From: Branchiostoma floridae
Taxonomy: Eukaryota; Chordata; Leptocardii; Amphioxiformes; Branchiostomatidae
DNA: 64,000 nt
Assembly: GCF_000003815.2 (NCBI RefSeq)
Contig: NC_049984.1
Location: 10,107,087 to 10,171,086 of the forward strand
Direction: 5' to 3'
Under the pieces are notes generated by a model. That model ran no database searches, was not told the DNA's origin, and saw nothing but the letters and a program-made list of their open reading frames with translations. Positions within the stretch are counted from its first letter, which is position 1; each line of letters opens with the position of its first letter. Shown piece after piece: positions 36,001 through 51,000 of this stretch. A program made the translations under genes and the position numbers.

Positions 36001-39000
36001 ACTGTAGTCCTTAGCGCATTTCACCACCTAATGTATGTAAACTCTCTTCATTGTATGCCCTTGCTTAAACCATTTCCAAAGGCTTTGATCTTTCCGACAA
36101 TGTCCAATGTCAACAGTCTAAAGTAACCCATACTTAAGGAAGCTTTTGAATGTGCCCATGGATGTTGTTGACAAATACAAATGTCAAATATGCATATTAT
36201 AATACTGTTGTACATGTACAGTGTTTGAGTTATTCTTGATCTTTCAACGACAAAAATTTACGAGGCCAGAAATTTTGCCTGAGATGCCAGTTATTAGCAA
36301 GATAATGGATTTAGCATATTTATGACCGAATTTTAATTTTTCATTCAGGTGACTTAAACCTAATGATGTGCAATTTGTTATGATATGGGCATACATGTAT
36401 GTCCCTTATTTATGGCAATGAAATTCATAGTACCTTGGTTATGAAGCCATAGACCTCATACCTCAACTTGAGAGGAGTTTGTTCCTAAATATACAAGTCT
36501 ACATCTGACAGTATTGACTATTCCAAGAACTATATACAACATATGTAAGCTTATGGATCAACAGACTTTCCCCCTTTGGTATTTGACCTATACTGTACTT
36601 CTTTGAAAATATATGCAGCAATCATTACATTGTTTTATTTCATTTGTTGGTTAGATGCAATATGTCCCTTCTTAGTAGGACAGTGGAACACAAGAAAATA
36701 TTATTTTGGTTTTAGTGAACTATTTTGAACCTGGAATATTATTATCTACTATTCCTACTATGCATAGTGTTATTTCCTATAAGGTGCAAATATGCTATAA
36801 CTTAATAAGGTGTCAATATAAATGTAGCTCGAATATAACCATTACACTAAATGTGTATACCTTACAACTATGTAAAAACTAGGACCACTTTAACAGCCTG
36901 TGTAGACCTTGTGGAAATATCCAAACTACTTGTAACTTAGAATACCTGTCTGAGTGTATGAGAAGAATGAAAAATGTGACCAGTACTCACTTGCTCCTAT
37001 AGTCAATGACCATCTCGTTTGGCCAGAAGAGTCCGTCATCCACAAGAACTTCCCTGTCTGACCCGTCCATACGTGAGCGCTCAATAGTCTTCTTCCCTTG
37101 GTCACCCCAGTACAGGTACCTGTGGTAGAAATACATGGACAGTAGATTAAGTGTATGCAGATGAAACATTGTGAATCATGGTACCATAAACTCTTACTTA
37201 TGGACAGGGCTGATCAGTAGTTGTACCTACATTGAACTGGATAAGGCATAAAATAAATCTTAGTAACTGAGATATGTTTTTAGCAAAAACCTATTAGCAA
37301 AAACCTATACTAGTTTACCTATCTGAGGAGAATATACTGTAATCTAAGTAACATTCATTGGCAAAATATATGTCTGTATGTGTGACTTTCTGTTTGTCTG
37401 TGACCTGTACAACAGGAACTAGCCATTGTCATCAGCAAAGGTGTACATGTATGGTAAATAAATTTGAGGTGTCATATCTTTTTGTGGTTAGTTTCTGTGC
37501 TTGACTTTTAATTTAATCCTCTCCAATCACTTGGAAAAAAATATTGCAAGGACCAGGAAAGTTTTAAGACTGCCATGCTTAGATTAGTTGGTCCCTATGC
37601 TGATGATGACCCAGCCTTGACCTGTTCTGAACTTTGACCTGGCATGCATCATTTGTCAATAGAAAATAGCACAAACATTTTTCTAGGACAGATGATGTAT
37701 CAATCGGATTCAAACTCATAACAGGACTGTACCAATATAACATCACACTAATTGTTTTAATCTATACCTAATCACCCTGTGTAGGTGGAAGTCAGTCATT
37801 GGGCTGAAAGCTGTCAACTCAATGACAAGTGATGTAATATCGACAACTTGCGAGATCGCATGACATAACTGCAACATATTTGATCCAGAACCCCGCGGTC
37901 CCAGGTTTGAATCCCGCTATGTCACCAATCTTTTCATGACTTTCCTCACGTCACTCAGGTGAAAATGAGTACCTACAGTAACTGCGGATAAGAACATCCT
38001 TTAGATAGGTCGTCAAATAAAGACGTGCCATAATGATCAACACAATGATCGTGGGCACTACAAGAAAGAAGAACATGATTTACCCATTTGTTGGATCCAC
38101 TGCAATGCCTCTGGGGATATCCAGACCAGTGATGACTGTCTTCTTGCTGCTTCCATCATACTTGATCACCTCAATGGTTCCCTGCTGGGCATCAGTCAAG
38201 TAGATGTTGTTGGCCAACCAGTCCACTCCTACACCATTGGGTTCGTAGATATCTAAAACAGGAAGAACAACATGTCAGTTGAAGATATGCAGAGATAGTC
38301 ATATTTCACACAGCTTGTATCAAGTAGCAAATCTTCATGGAAGCTCATCTGTGTTCTCTCACTTGGTAGTGATCATATAGACAATGCTAAACTTTCTTCC
38401 AACACAAAGGTATACATGGATAAAATTTTAAACGACCACTGTCGCCTTCTTCAGGATCAATGCAAAAGTTTAGCATTGAACTAAGTAGTAAATCTATTTG
38501 TAATGGTTAACTGTGTGTGCTGAACCAAATATTTGATGAATTACCATTCAGAGGGGGAGGGCTACCTAAACTTTTGGCCTTGGGACAAGGTTGCTTTATT
38601 TCCTCATGACCTTGTAGAGAGGAAAGGGTTTTCATACAGTTTTGACTTAGCTGGAGGATACGAATTCAAACAATGCATTATTTTTCTTTCCTCTTTTATT
38701 GTGTCTATTCTATAGAGAAGTCAGGAATGTCAGGAAAATCAGGATGTGGGAAATACTGAAAAACCCAGGAACATCTTCCCACCCTTGTTATGGATTGTGT
38801 TATCCTTCTCTCATCAGGGTTAAATCTGTGAGGTGGTGTGGGCAGGACCTGTCATTACTCCTAAGTGTTCCAGAGTGCTCCCATTTGCTTAATTGCCCTT
38901 CGTTATACTTAAGAGTAAGTATCAATCTTACTCTGCATCCTATTCAAAATAATCAGGCAGTCATAGGGTAACCAAACAATGAAAAGGTGATGCTATCAGA

Positions 39001-42000
39001 TACTTCCTTCAAAGAGACTAGCTGGTCCCCTTGCAGCCCAAACTTGAACTGCCCTTGAAGTCGGGGCTACAGCAATGGGAAAATTTGGGACGACTGTGAT
39101 AGCTTTTGCGCTTCTCAATTGACAAAAATGGTCAAGGGAAGAGGTGGTAAAAACCTTTTTGACCATCTTTGCTTTGATTCACAATATCATCCCAACACCT
39201 GCATATCTTCTAATGGCAGCTTGTTCCTGTCTCATGTCACTAGAAAAAATTTAATTCCCATTGCTACCTGTGTCTTCCTTTCTACTCTAAAGCTGGCTTT
39301 AACATTACAGAGCAAGTATGTAACTAACAACACAAGACCTGCCTGGACTCCATCAATACTTCCTTCTTTGCTTCTTCCTGTACACCATTCCCCAGGGGCA
39401 TTAGGATAACCAACCAGGATAACCTATACAGGTGGGAGAGGGTTACCAAACTTTGGGTAAGGGTTACTGCCTTACATTTATCTCTGACTTATCTCCACAA
39501 AAATGCTTGTGCCTGCCTGTAGAATCTTTGGGGACAACACTTTTTCCCAGTGCAGCTTTAAGAAAAGAGCTTTCCCTAACAGCTAAGCCACTGTAAATGC
39601 ATTTAAGTTCGCGGGGATTTAATTTCGCGGTAGCGGGGAAAAGGGACTTTTCGTGGTGGCTGTAAGTTCGTGGTAGCACCATGCACTGTACCATACTCTC
39701 TTACTGCCATGGAAAAATGTTCGCGGTGGTTTTAAATTCGCGGTGAAGCGCCCACCGCAAAACCGTGAACATCAAACTACCGCGAAAGTTTCTGCATTTA
39801 CAGTATGTCAAAGCAATGCGCGAGGAAAGAGGTATGAACCTCTTATTTATACCAGCTTGGTATGATGGTACTAGTATCCATCTCTACAGTTTGATCCAAC
39901 GGTTATGTCCCGTTCAGATAATGCAGAAGGAAGTTTAACTGGAGGTAAGACAAACTTAAGATAGAAACGTATCAAGTTCAATGTTGCCATCATTCAAAAT
40001 CTACAGTGTTTTCCTGGTAACTTCTAAGAAGTTATTCTTTACACTAATCTGTGTTGTAACTGTCAACACAAATCTGTTGAAAAATGTTGACCAAAGCTAA
40101 AGTTTCATTCGTTAGAAATTCTCTTATCCAAAAATGCAGCCAAATGTAATAGTCCATCCTTGGGGATAAACCTAGGTGGGGGGCAAAATGTTCAATTTGA
40201 TGCAGTGATATAACAGATGTTATAGCTGAACATAAAGACTTTAAACTCTTAAAATGTTCCATACCTGTAATTCTTCATTGTAGACAATAAATGTATCTCC
40301 CTTATGGCGTTAAGTCTGACCAAAAGTACTCAATTCGTTCCAAGCAGGCACATTGTTGACAAGCATGTACCTGTGTCATATGTGCGAAGTTTGAAATTTT
40401 CTTTCAATTACATGGATAGTGAGTGAGTGAGAGAGTGAGTGTACATGATGCCTTACTCGAAGACACTCAGTATCTAATTCATCTGTTATCGAAAGGTGTA
40501 AGGATTAGCATTTCCTCCCTTGAACAGTTCTATTTGTACAGGTTAGTACAAATGACAAAGCCAAATGAAGACATGAGCCAAACCTGTCTAAAAAGCTCTT
40601 CAGAAAGAAACTATGGAAAGACTCCAACAAGTTCCAGGCACGAAGCACCCATCTGGGGCCTATTAGAGCCTCCAACAGAAGCAGGGGAGGATGTTAAAAC
40701 ATCAGTAAAACCAAACTTCACCACATGTCCAGGTCAAGGGACTACCCTTTGAAGAGTTCCCGCTGGGACGTTCTAACAACATACAGTAGCTGAAGCTTAC
40801 TTTCACAGCTGTGCTCTGGGAGAGAACATGCCACTGTCACCACCACCATCAGCACACATGACAAGAGAAAACCCAACTTATTCATCTTTATCAACTTTGA
40901 CAGTCGGACCACCAAGAAGTGGAGGTCAAGAAATTGACAAAGATGTTTCAAGGGTGTGTTTGCCTGTTCTGAGACATCGTTCCTTGCCACAAAGAGGCAG
41001 ATGTTTGGCAAGACTTTAACACCTGTTCCCCATTCCCTAGACAGGAGTGTATAAGGAGAGGAAGACCCTAGTACTAGTAGTATAGAGTATTCCGAGTGTT
41101 GGCTCAGGCACTGACTGACCTTCACTGCCATTACACTTAATTTACAGGAATCCCTTGCAGCTGCATGTAAAACGTAACTGAACAAGAACCATGCCATGGG
41201 CTAACATTGCCTTTGATCTCTTACCTATGAACAGACCCCTTATTACTCTCCAATTTGTTAGTAAATTGTACATGCTAACTATCTCCATGTGATTTTCTTG
41301 CATGTAATATCTTAAGTATCATCAACAAAATATTCTTTTGGTCAAGTCATAATTGAATAGATCACACTGAAATGAAACAAGATACAAATTAAATACTGTT
41401 TATCACTCTTATATTGAGAATTTCTATGGTCTTCCACTGTTTGGAAGACCATAGAAACTTTGTCATACTTAGAAGATTAGAAAATTATAATAAAAACAAA
41501 ATAACACAACACTGAGTAAAATAACACCTCCAATGCAATTTTGACAAGTGGCTGAGTGAAACTAAACTCTAAAGGTCACTGCATTCATGCAGCTGAGAGA
41601 GTAGAGGTTCTGTATAATAAGGATGAGGACATTGACAGTGCCATGCTATTTGCTTAGTCCTGAACCACTGGAGCTAACAGGAGAATATAGGTACCAATTA
41701 AGGCTGACCTCCGCCCACACCCTTGACTCCTGTGACCTCCAGGGCCCTTCATCACAAGCAATCAGAGGGTCGGCCTTCCAAGTTCAGGTCTTGTATCAGT
41801 TTGTAACACAATAAGTGGAGACAGGCTGGCACCAGGCTGACATGTACAGTCTGATCCCTGCAGATGTGAACCCTGCTGGGATTTTGTCTCCACAAGTGTG
41901 CTCCTTCTAGGTGGCACTGGTGTAATCGTCCCCTTCCAATATTGCACTGGGCCTGAAAAAAGGCCCACTTCAAGAACTCTGCAGGCTATTCCCAGCTCCT

Positions 42001-45000
42001 TTGTACCCCAACAGCAAGCAGAACTAAAGAGACACAGCAGTTTTGCAGGGTGGCTTTAAGTGGATTGGAGTTAAAAGATGGAGGGAGAAACATGAGCTGA
42101 AATGTGTGTGGATATAGGGACTTAACCTTGTCTGCCTTCAAGTTCAACCATGACTTGTGCTTTTTTGACAGACAGGCCTACCTATAGGAGATAGGATTTA
42201 GACAAATACTTAAGTTTGTTCCAGTTGGTGCCCTAACACTGTTTTTTACAGGCAAGCTCTTTTTATTTAAACTAAATTCAAGTTTTTGGAAGAATGTAAA
42301 TGAATGGACTTCCTGTCCCTTTCAAATCAATTTCTCTCATTACTACGATCATCAAATTTGAGTTTAACAATATTGTCAGGCTTATTTGCTTACTGACATG
42401 TTAATTTAGACAACAACCAATGGTTATGGTCTTTAAACTGCTCAACAGATAGCTGAGTGCAGTGCCCAGCAGTCGGCGAACATGACATATTTCACAGCAT
42501 GTATAATCTTCCATGACAACCTCTGCTTGGAGAGAACCACATTGTACAATATGTATATAGAATAGACCAGCAGGAGAGGACTTAATTATAGAGCATATTG
42601 TAAATCTATCAAGATTTTTTTCTTCTTAATCATCACCTGTCAAGTGAATTTACAGTCCTTTTTGTTTAGTGACCAGAAAGGTTGGGCTTTACAGCAACAT
42701 CCTTGTAAGTTGCATGTTTTTTTCTACTGTACAGGGTTCAGGAGTTGATACACAGCCTAGGGGTCAGATAGTGAAGGACCGTTTTGCAGCGCTGCCATGT
42801 TTAGAATGAGTCAGTGTCACCTGTTGTGTCAGTTACGACCGTATCCCCCAACTGGTCCAAGTATATGAGCCAATGTGCAAAGCTGCAATGCTACTCATGC
42901 CGGAATGTCCTGCTAAAAACAGCATGGTGGGGACTATGCATCCACGAATCTCAAATATGAAGCCTTCCAAGAAAAGGCATTGCCCAATTTTCCTTGGTAA
43001 TACTCTCATAATGATCAACAGAAATAAATACAGACAAAATAAGCACTGTTGGAATGTCCGGATATAGCTGGATGTGGTATATGTCCAACTTGGGGATATT
43101 CGCTCTGGAAAGTTGATGAATAGCCCTTACATACATGTATAGATTACTTTTTATGGCATTCTTAACCCTTGACCATTTGGCTCTTTAGGTGGCCCTTTCA
43201 CCTCAGTTACACTATTTGGATTCCCTCTGGCTTTTGTGTAGTTTTACTACTGTCATTAACTGAGCTGAGACGTTAAGCTATTTATGTGTGACTTTATCAC
43301 TACATATAACACAATGCTAGCTTCTCCCCGCTGATTTCTTTTCCAGGTCATCCACTTTTGCATGACAACTTTTATCCTGCTACTAGATGACAGCCAAGGA
43401 AAACAGACCAAGAGAAGGAAGAACTCTACTTGAGAGACATTAAATTGCAATGAGATGTTTAAGACAAGCTGGAGCAAAACATCTGCATGGAAAATAATGT
43501 ATGAAAAAGTTGCTCCCTACAGTTTCAAAAAGGGCAACCATTGCTAAAAGAGCTGACATGTAGGTTTGTTGTCATAACAGACCTTGACTGCACTGTTTAT
43601 GGTTGTATGCACCTGAGAATTTGTGATGTCTCTTCAAAACAAGCCTGAAGTAAATGCTAAACACATACTGTAGACAGATACCATTTTGATACTCGCCAAG
43701 CAGAGGTTGATGAAAATCGTGACCTTTTCCTTTTACTATGCCGCCTTTTTCTGTCAACTCAATAAACTCACTCAGCTGGTGGGTATTGCTGACAGAAAAA
43801 GGCGGAATACTTAATGAGAAGGTCACGATTTTCCACATCAACCTCTGCTTGGAGAGTAGTATTTTTAGGCCAGACACAAATGACTGTTCCTCAGGTCTTT
43901 CTTCTCATCAAATGTTAAATCTTTTTACAGACAACACTACTGCCTTAGTAAGCCCATCAGGTCACAGTGTCCATGCTTCCTGTCAGTTTAAATACTTCCT
44001 CTTTCTGTGATAACAAGGGCTAACTCCCACTAGAATAGATAATTAGTGACTCACAGGTGGATGAACCTCTTCCTGGCTCAGAATGAATAATAGCTAAACC
44101 ATGACAGTACAGGGATACAGTGCCACAGTCTTACATGTATGCAAAAATGGTATCTTTGGTTAATTTTGATTCTCATCTGTTGATAACTTATTTGATATTT
44201 TTTGAGAAGACATATATAAGCAAAAGTGATTCTTGTCTAATGCTCAATAAATGAATATGAATTGAAAAAGATAATAATTTAGCAATGCATAATTAATGAC
44301 ATAACGTTTTAGTTTTGTCCTGGCAAAATTTTTTTTAGGGCTTTGAAAATATTGACCGGAAACGTGGGATTTGCCTGCCAGTACATGTATATGGATATGA
44401 CTATGAGACAAGCCCTTCAATCGATTTTCATTTTGCAGGGTAAGGAAATAGATTCCTCTGAAACTAAATCTCCTGAGAAATAAAAATATGACACATCACA
44501 ATCCCTCCTAACCCCTTACATGGTGTCTCCACACTTTCCTTTTGTGGGATTTGTTGTCTCAAAACTGACATCATGAATCATGGACATGTCACCCATCTCT
44601 ACAGGAAGGTCAGGCGCAGTGTTTCCGCCAGACCTCAGCTGGGAGGCCGTCCACCTTGGGGCGCGAAAACCGCGAAAATTAAATTTAATTGCAAAACCGC
44701 GAACATTGAATTTAATTGTAAAACCGCGAAAATTAAATTTAATTGTAAAATCGCGAAAATTAAAGTTAATGGTTAACTGTCGCAAGAAAAAACAAAACAA
44801 CTAACGTCCGATTAGTTCAGTGCCGAAGTGTTATGATCTGTGCCGCGTACCGTATGCCGCACCGAACGGGTACTACGACTTTTAAAAAGTTCTAGAAACG
44901 GTTCTTGGACTTTCAAAAAAGAAATAGCATTTGTATATATTCTCTTTTATGTTGTGGTATACTTATAAATCATCTAAAACCTTCCATAGATCGAGAAATT

Positions 45001-48000
45001 TGCGTTCAGAAATGACGAAAAACATCGTCTATCGGCGACAGTGAGCGTAATGGCGGCCGAAATCCCGCAATCTCACGTGGTGACTTCTCGCGAGATCTGG
45101 GAAAGCTAGCGACGTCACGGGAAACTAGCGCTGTGATTGGCTAGGATACACAACAACTACCGACCGCCATTTTTGATGCAACAACAACAACAACATTTAT
45201 CCCGAAAATTTCTGCCGTTTTCGGAGATTTTTCGGGCTCAAAACTCATATAAAAAGGAACCAAAGTTATACTTGATGTTTTTTACGTCCATCATCTCTTA
45301 TGTGAACACTTTATTTTTCCGCTGTGTTGCCGATAGCGAACTTGAACGAGGTCGATTTCCCGTGCCGAGCACCCGGGCCGGTGGGCACATGTATCTGATT
45401 GTGTTTTGTTTTGTTTACGATGATTGACGATGAAAACAGAGACTAAAGTTGTTAATCTAGACAAAGTTTAATAGTGTGTTGTCTTATTTCTCCCAATAAC
45501 AAAGTTTAGTTTGTAGTGTTATACTTATAGCGAGATCGACCTACCGCCAAGTTTGCGAATTATGTGACAGGGCAAATTCGTGTAACTGAGGCCTTGAAAA
45601 ACGGGTTTTGATTATCGTATGCGAAAGGCCGCCGACACACATTGTCAACAACCATAACAATAGCAAAACAAACAGTGAGCGGCTTTCTGACTGTGGACGG
45701 CGTCCCAAGCCTCTAGCTTCAATACAAAACACAAAACTGCGGTTTACATTTATCAACTTTGTACAGATTTCTCGGCAAAATGTGGGTCGCAATTTTTTTA
45801 TGAGGACGGCCTCTGGTTGCGTTCAAGCCGTCCAAAACGAAATGAGACCGTCATTGGACGGGTGGACGCCCCTCTGGCGGAAACACTGGTCAGGCGATCA
45901 GGAAATGATTAGGTAATTATTGAGTATCCCCCACTATGGAGGAAGAGGGTAGCCTCAATACAGGTAGTAGAGTAGACACTTCCTTGACAATGGTAATGCA
46001 ATTTTACTATTTTTAGGTGAACACACTTCTTCCCAAGATCTGATATGAGTATGGATCACTACATGATGTGTCATCTTTTTAATCAGAGCAAAAAATGGCA
46101 GAAAATAATTTAATAATCTTTTCTGAAGGCTTTATAAAGTTTATTCCTTCAAGCTAAATGACAGCATTCAACCCTTTCATTTGTGTAACTGATGACACCA
46201 AATACACCTCAATGATTTGCACTTTCCTCTGCACTGAAGTGGGATGATAAAAGTTTCTTTTATCATGAAATATGTCCTGACAGGTAATTGATTACAGTAT
46301 GAAAAATTTGACAACAATCTGAGACACTTCCTTCCCCTGCTAAGTGCTTTCCCCAACCTGCTCCCTTCAGGCACAAGCTAATGAAAACCAAAATAAACAG
46401 TAACAAAATGAAGGACATCCTGTGAAATCTGACCCAGGTATACTCAAACTTTTAAAGTTAGATCAAGGAACAATCCATCTACAAAGCCACTACACAATCA
46501 TGTCAAGAGAAAAACAGACATGCAGAGAGAAATGGATCATAGCGTAAACTTCAAGCTTCACAATTTTGAAATGTACTGTCATGGTTTACAGAAATACAAT
46601 GTCAAGGTCATATGACTTATCTCTAGCTGACTCTGACTTCATTAGAGTCCACGAGACCTTTAAGTGTCTAAGGCGAAAGGAAGCAAAATCATAGATCCTG
46701 AGGCGGACAAGGCTTTACAGGGAAAGTCCAGCTCAGCTCTTCTGATTCTTCCCAGCTGTTCTAATGGTCACCAAATTACAGAGATGTTGAGAGGCAGGCA
46801 ACAGTATTTGATGTCAAGCCCCTTTTATCTGCCTTGAACATCCCAGCCTTAGGTTTGGAGACTCGTTACTGAAGGACACAATGAACGTTAATCGACAACA
46901 CAAGGTGGGCAACTTTTTACCACCATTAAATACAAGAATCTTAAGCCAAGGGGCTTGCCTTGTCATCTCTACTTGTCTAGATAAGTCAGTATAGGGCAGT
47001 TACAATACAGAATAGAAGAGTTTTGTGCATTGTAGTTTTGTACCAAACTCAGACTTTTCAAGATTGAAAGGTGACATTGTACAAAGGACTAGTACTAGCT
47101 CATTCGGCAGTCAATTTGTAGTGGTATAGGGAGAAGTATGACTATAGAAAAAGATCAAGGTCAACTGCATTTGCATCATAGGTTTGATTAGTGGAATCTT
47201 ATTATCCTATACTGTTTAATTAGATATATTCTGTATTCTTTCTCTTTTTCTGTTGTAGTTTATAGTTGGGCATACAAAAGTAACTTTACTTTTTGTCATG
47301 TCAATAAAGCTTGTATAATATTCGGTCTACTGTGAAACAACATAAGTGTTGGTCTTGTGTCTCTGTTGAACTAACCTAATGAGTCACCTTTGACTTTTCA
47401 ACAGAAATTCAGGGACCTCTTGTCATGCAAGGAATCATTGCTGGCCCACAGCACCCAGCTCATATCAAAAGAAACGCTGTACAAAAATAGATCAACCTGA
47501 AATAGATTTCCGTTATTGGGGTCATGCATGTGTTTGGGTGCCAAGTTTTATGTTTGAAATAGCCAAGCAGTTCACTGTTGGAAAAAACCTTAGGGAATAG
47601 AAATGAAACTGTGTTTAGTTAGGGTAAACAAACTTGTATGGAACTTTTACAATTGTATGCAAGGCACAAGGTGGACTTTTTTTATTGCATACCAACTGCA
47701 AAGGACAAGGTGACATTGGTGTAAGTGTTCAAATGCCATATCTTAGCAATCCTAGCAAACCTTAAGCTTCCTTGACCTTATATGTTTACCAAAGACAACT
47801 TGTTTCGTGGGTCACAGAGTTTGCATTATGAATTAATCTGTGATTTACAGGTGTATAGCATGGGCATAGACACATGGGTGCCAATGAGCAGCAAATGGGG
47901 GAAAGCCCTTACATGGTACATAATTTGAGTGGCAGAGCAATTCACACCTTATGTAACCCAAAGGCAGTGGATGAGGATAGATTTCTTATAAGTTATATCA

Positions 48001-51000
48001 GGACTCCAATCTCTCTACCACCTGAGGTATCTAAGTAATTATGTCTCACTATTTCTAGCTAAGAGCAATGCAGCATACACTTCTCTAGGACATAGGATAA
48101 TCCCCTCTGTGGGTACTAACTTTGATTTGAGAATCAAGCCCCGGGGGTTAAGTTCAAAAGATATCCCTGTTGTCAAGCCCATCTGTTGTTAGGGTGTATG
48201 TAAAGGCATTCTGGCTATCAATATCAAGCTATCAAGTACCAACTCTCTTTGCCAGCTTTTAGAACCTGAATAAACACGACCGTTTTTAAAAATGGAAAAT
48301 GTAAATGAATCTTATAACCAGACCTTTTCCTTACCTTTTGTCAACACCAACTTAAGCCATCAGTTCTACTCACTCATTCACTCACTCATTCTCACTCGCT
48401 CCTCATTTACTCACTCAATCGCTCTGAACCTCTCAACATTATTTCCGCTGTAAGTGTTTTTGTATCTGTGATGGAGGAAAAATAATGCCTACTGTACTGT
48501 ACAGCATTTTGTCCTTTGTATGCAAAAAGTAAGGAGCTCTTACCTTCTGATGCGAGAAGCTCCACCCCTGTACCATCTAGTCGAGCACGGTAGAGGCCTC
48601 GTCGATCGTAGTTCACATCCGTCCAGAACAACCAGTTGTCTTCTATATCTACACCAACTGCCACAGCACGCTGGATGTCATCCTGTATGATCAGAACACG
48701 ATAAAATAAAGCACCAAGGAAGACACGCACACATTCATACATACATATACCAGTATAATCTATATGCAGATCATATATTGGGATAAGATATTGTCATAAG
48801 CTGGCCGCAAGAGTGGAACTGGCCTAGGAGTATGCAAAGGTGGGAAATGCACACTCCTAAGATGGCTAAACTCTTGCGACCAGCTTATGATTCTATCTTA
48901 TCCCACAGTAGGATCTGCTTGGAGATGAAACACATATACACACACTTTCATTGTGCAAAAGAAAGTAGTAGTGTATCATTTCTAAAATTAGACACTAGAA
49001 GATAATGTAGCTACACTTCAAAAGACACAGGTTGATGGCGATGCCTCTGTAGTAGAGAATGTACCTTTGAGGTATAATTAGAGACAGATAGATTAATTAG
49101 GTACAAGGAAGATGGCATTGGAACTACTGTTCAGCATCTGCTTCTGATTGCAGGCAAGGTCATGCCAATTCAACCAACACTTTCTGGATATATCCCAACA
49201 ATGAACCATAACATAACAGTGCAGCAGCAAAGGTGGTGATTTGGACACCAAACATGTCTTTAGTTTAGGGCTACCCTACTACGTTACATTTGTATTATGT
49301 GTCAGTGTAAATTTGAAACATTTTGGAGAAAGTTTTAAAATCTGCTATCCGATATAGTTACAGAATCTTATTTGCTAACGACTGAAAATCTTATTGAGAT
49401 TTCATTTCATGCTTAATGGAATAAACCAGTTGAAACCTTCTTTCAACCAATTAGGTTGTGAGTCTTGCAACAATGTCAGTAAGATGATTTATGGCAATTA
49501 GACACATGTCAGCATGTATTTTTTACTTGAGGAAGGAGGACTTAAACTTCAATCACCTCCCACAACATGTGTTGTATGAACTTGACTCCGTGTCTTACAC
49601 TGTACATGTATGTCTTAGTTCAAGGACTTTAGGCTTGCACTCAGGTTAGGTTACTTGAATGGTGCGTTATCTTGAAACAACATACAGAAGAATTTTCACA
49701 GAATCCCAAATGGTCAGATAGTTTCAAGATTGGTGTCCAAAAACATCCATCCACATGACAGATTGTTCATGTCAGCAGGGCTCAAATGAGGAAATACAGC
49801 ACAGACAACCATAGCCAACAATAACAATAATAATGTTTTCCTATGGCCTAGCCTGATAAAAGCCAAAGTTCAGCAACCAACTCCTTTGTTTAATCCAAAA
49901 TTCTTTTGTTTACTATGAAATTGAGCAGTACAACATATGACATGTAAATAATGTAAATGGGTATGTTTCATCTCAGAATGGTAAATTGGTTCTTGCATAA
50001 TTCAAACTTGAGCTGGTATAATGGACGGTGACAGGTGACTGCTATAATCTGAGGCCCATGGAAATACCCTTGATCAGACGTAGCTTATAGGATGAATGCA
50101 GAAACCAAACATACAGTACCACATATCTTATCAGAAAAAGAAAGCCCCATTTGAGCCTTTATAAGTATTGCTCAGTCATTCTAATTCAAGGGCATATAAT
50201 GTGTCTGTACCCTTGTCAGGTGAAAATTTATACAACGTGATTCCAAAAAGGGTGTTAATTCATTTAGATACAACAAAGTACACATCATATTTCATAACCT
50301 TTCATATTGTGACATTGTTGAGTCAATTTCATGTCAACAGGTGTGCAAAGTCACAGTGAATGACTGTCAACTATGCCGTAACATGATACCACAGGCTTTC
50401 TCAATAACATTTACCTTTAAGCCCACCTGGTGTTGTTTTCACCTGGTTGCTTCTCTATCTTGTTTTTTTTTTACTGGGATCATTTCAACCTTTTCACTGA
50501 AAATGCTACCACTTGCTTCTTGTTTATTCATACAAAACTGTTACCAGTATTCAAGTTTTGTACTTAATGGTAGTGCTAATCTCAATTTTCAGGATCTATA
50601 TGAGGACTTGTTGTGTTATTACTATGTGGGAAAAGATTATTTAGATAACAGTACGATAAACATCATCTTGTGTTGGTTACCCGGACACTCTCGATATCCA
50701 CTCATTCCAATCATCCACAGTGTTTTATGTCTTCTACATGAACCATGACATCCCTACCTATGGTAAACAGACAATAGTTTTCAGTCTATGACAGAGAACA
50801 ACTGAAAACTGGACTGAGGAAATGCCTGTCAGGTTGTCAGGTAAATAGACTGTCTGCAGGCAGACGAGCTTCAAACAAAAGAACTTCCTGATGAGGTCAT
50901 TTTGCCCACCTGTGGAGATGATACAATCTACCTGTGTCTGCAAAGAGGAAGTTATTTACACTTACGTCTGTAATACAAAGAGGAAATTATCTGCTTACCC

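Larger units (their letters stand above)
40886..44608. other. Receptor intron, mid part
   Basis: Holds a perfect hairpin (41421-41457), a single MITE end near 42520 and one full MITE (43690-43858). No coding exon found. Confidence 0.4.
44617..45888. mobile_element. hAT-like DNA transposon, 1,272 bp, non-autonomous
   Basis: 16-bp terminal inverted repeats CAGTGTTTCCGCCAGA at both ends, flanked by perfect 8-bp direct repeats GTCAGGCG (44609-44616 and 45889-45896). Both the CAGTG terminus and the 8-bp duplication are hAT hallmarks. Internal frames do not show a transposase or BED finger that I recognise. It lies in the receptor intron between exons 3 and 4. Confidence 0.9.

Noticed and set aside
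45137-45427. Frames inside the hAT-like element as a possible transposase
   Set aside because: No DDE, RNase H-like or BED-finger motif seen; frames are short and overlap on both strands.
50341-50748. 135-codon plus-strand frame in a receptor intron
   Set aside because: Low-complexity, Cys/Phe-rich translation typical of AT-rich non-coding DNA.
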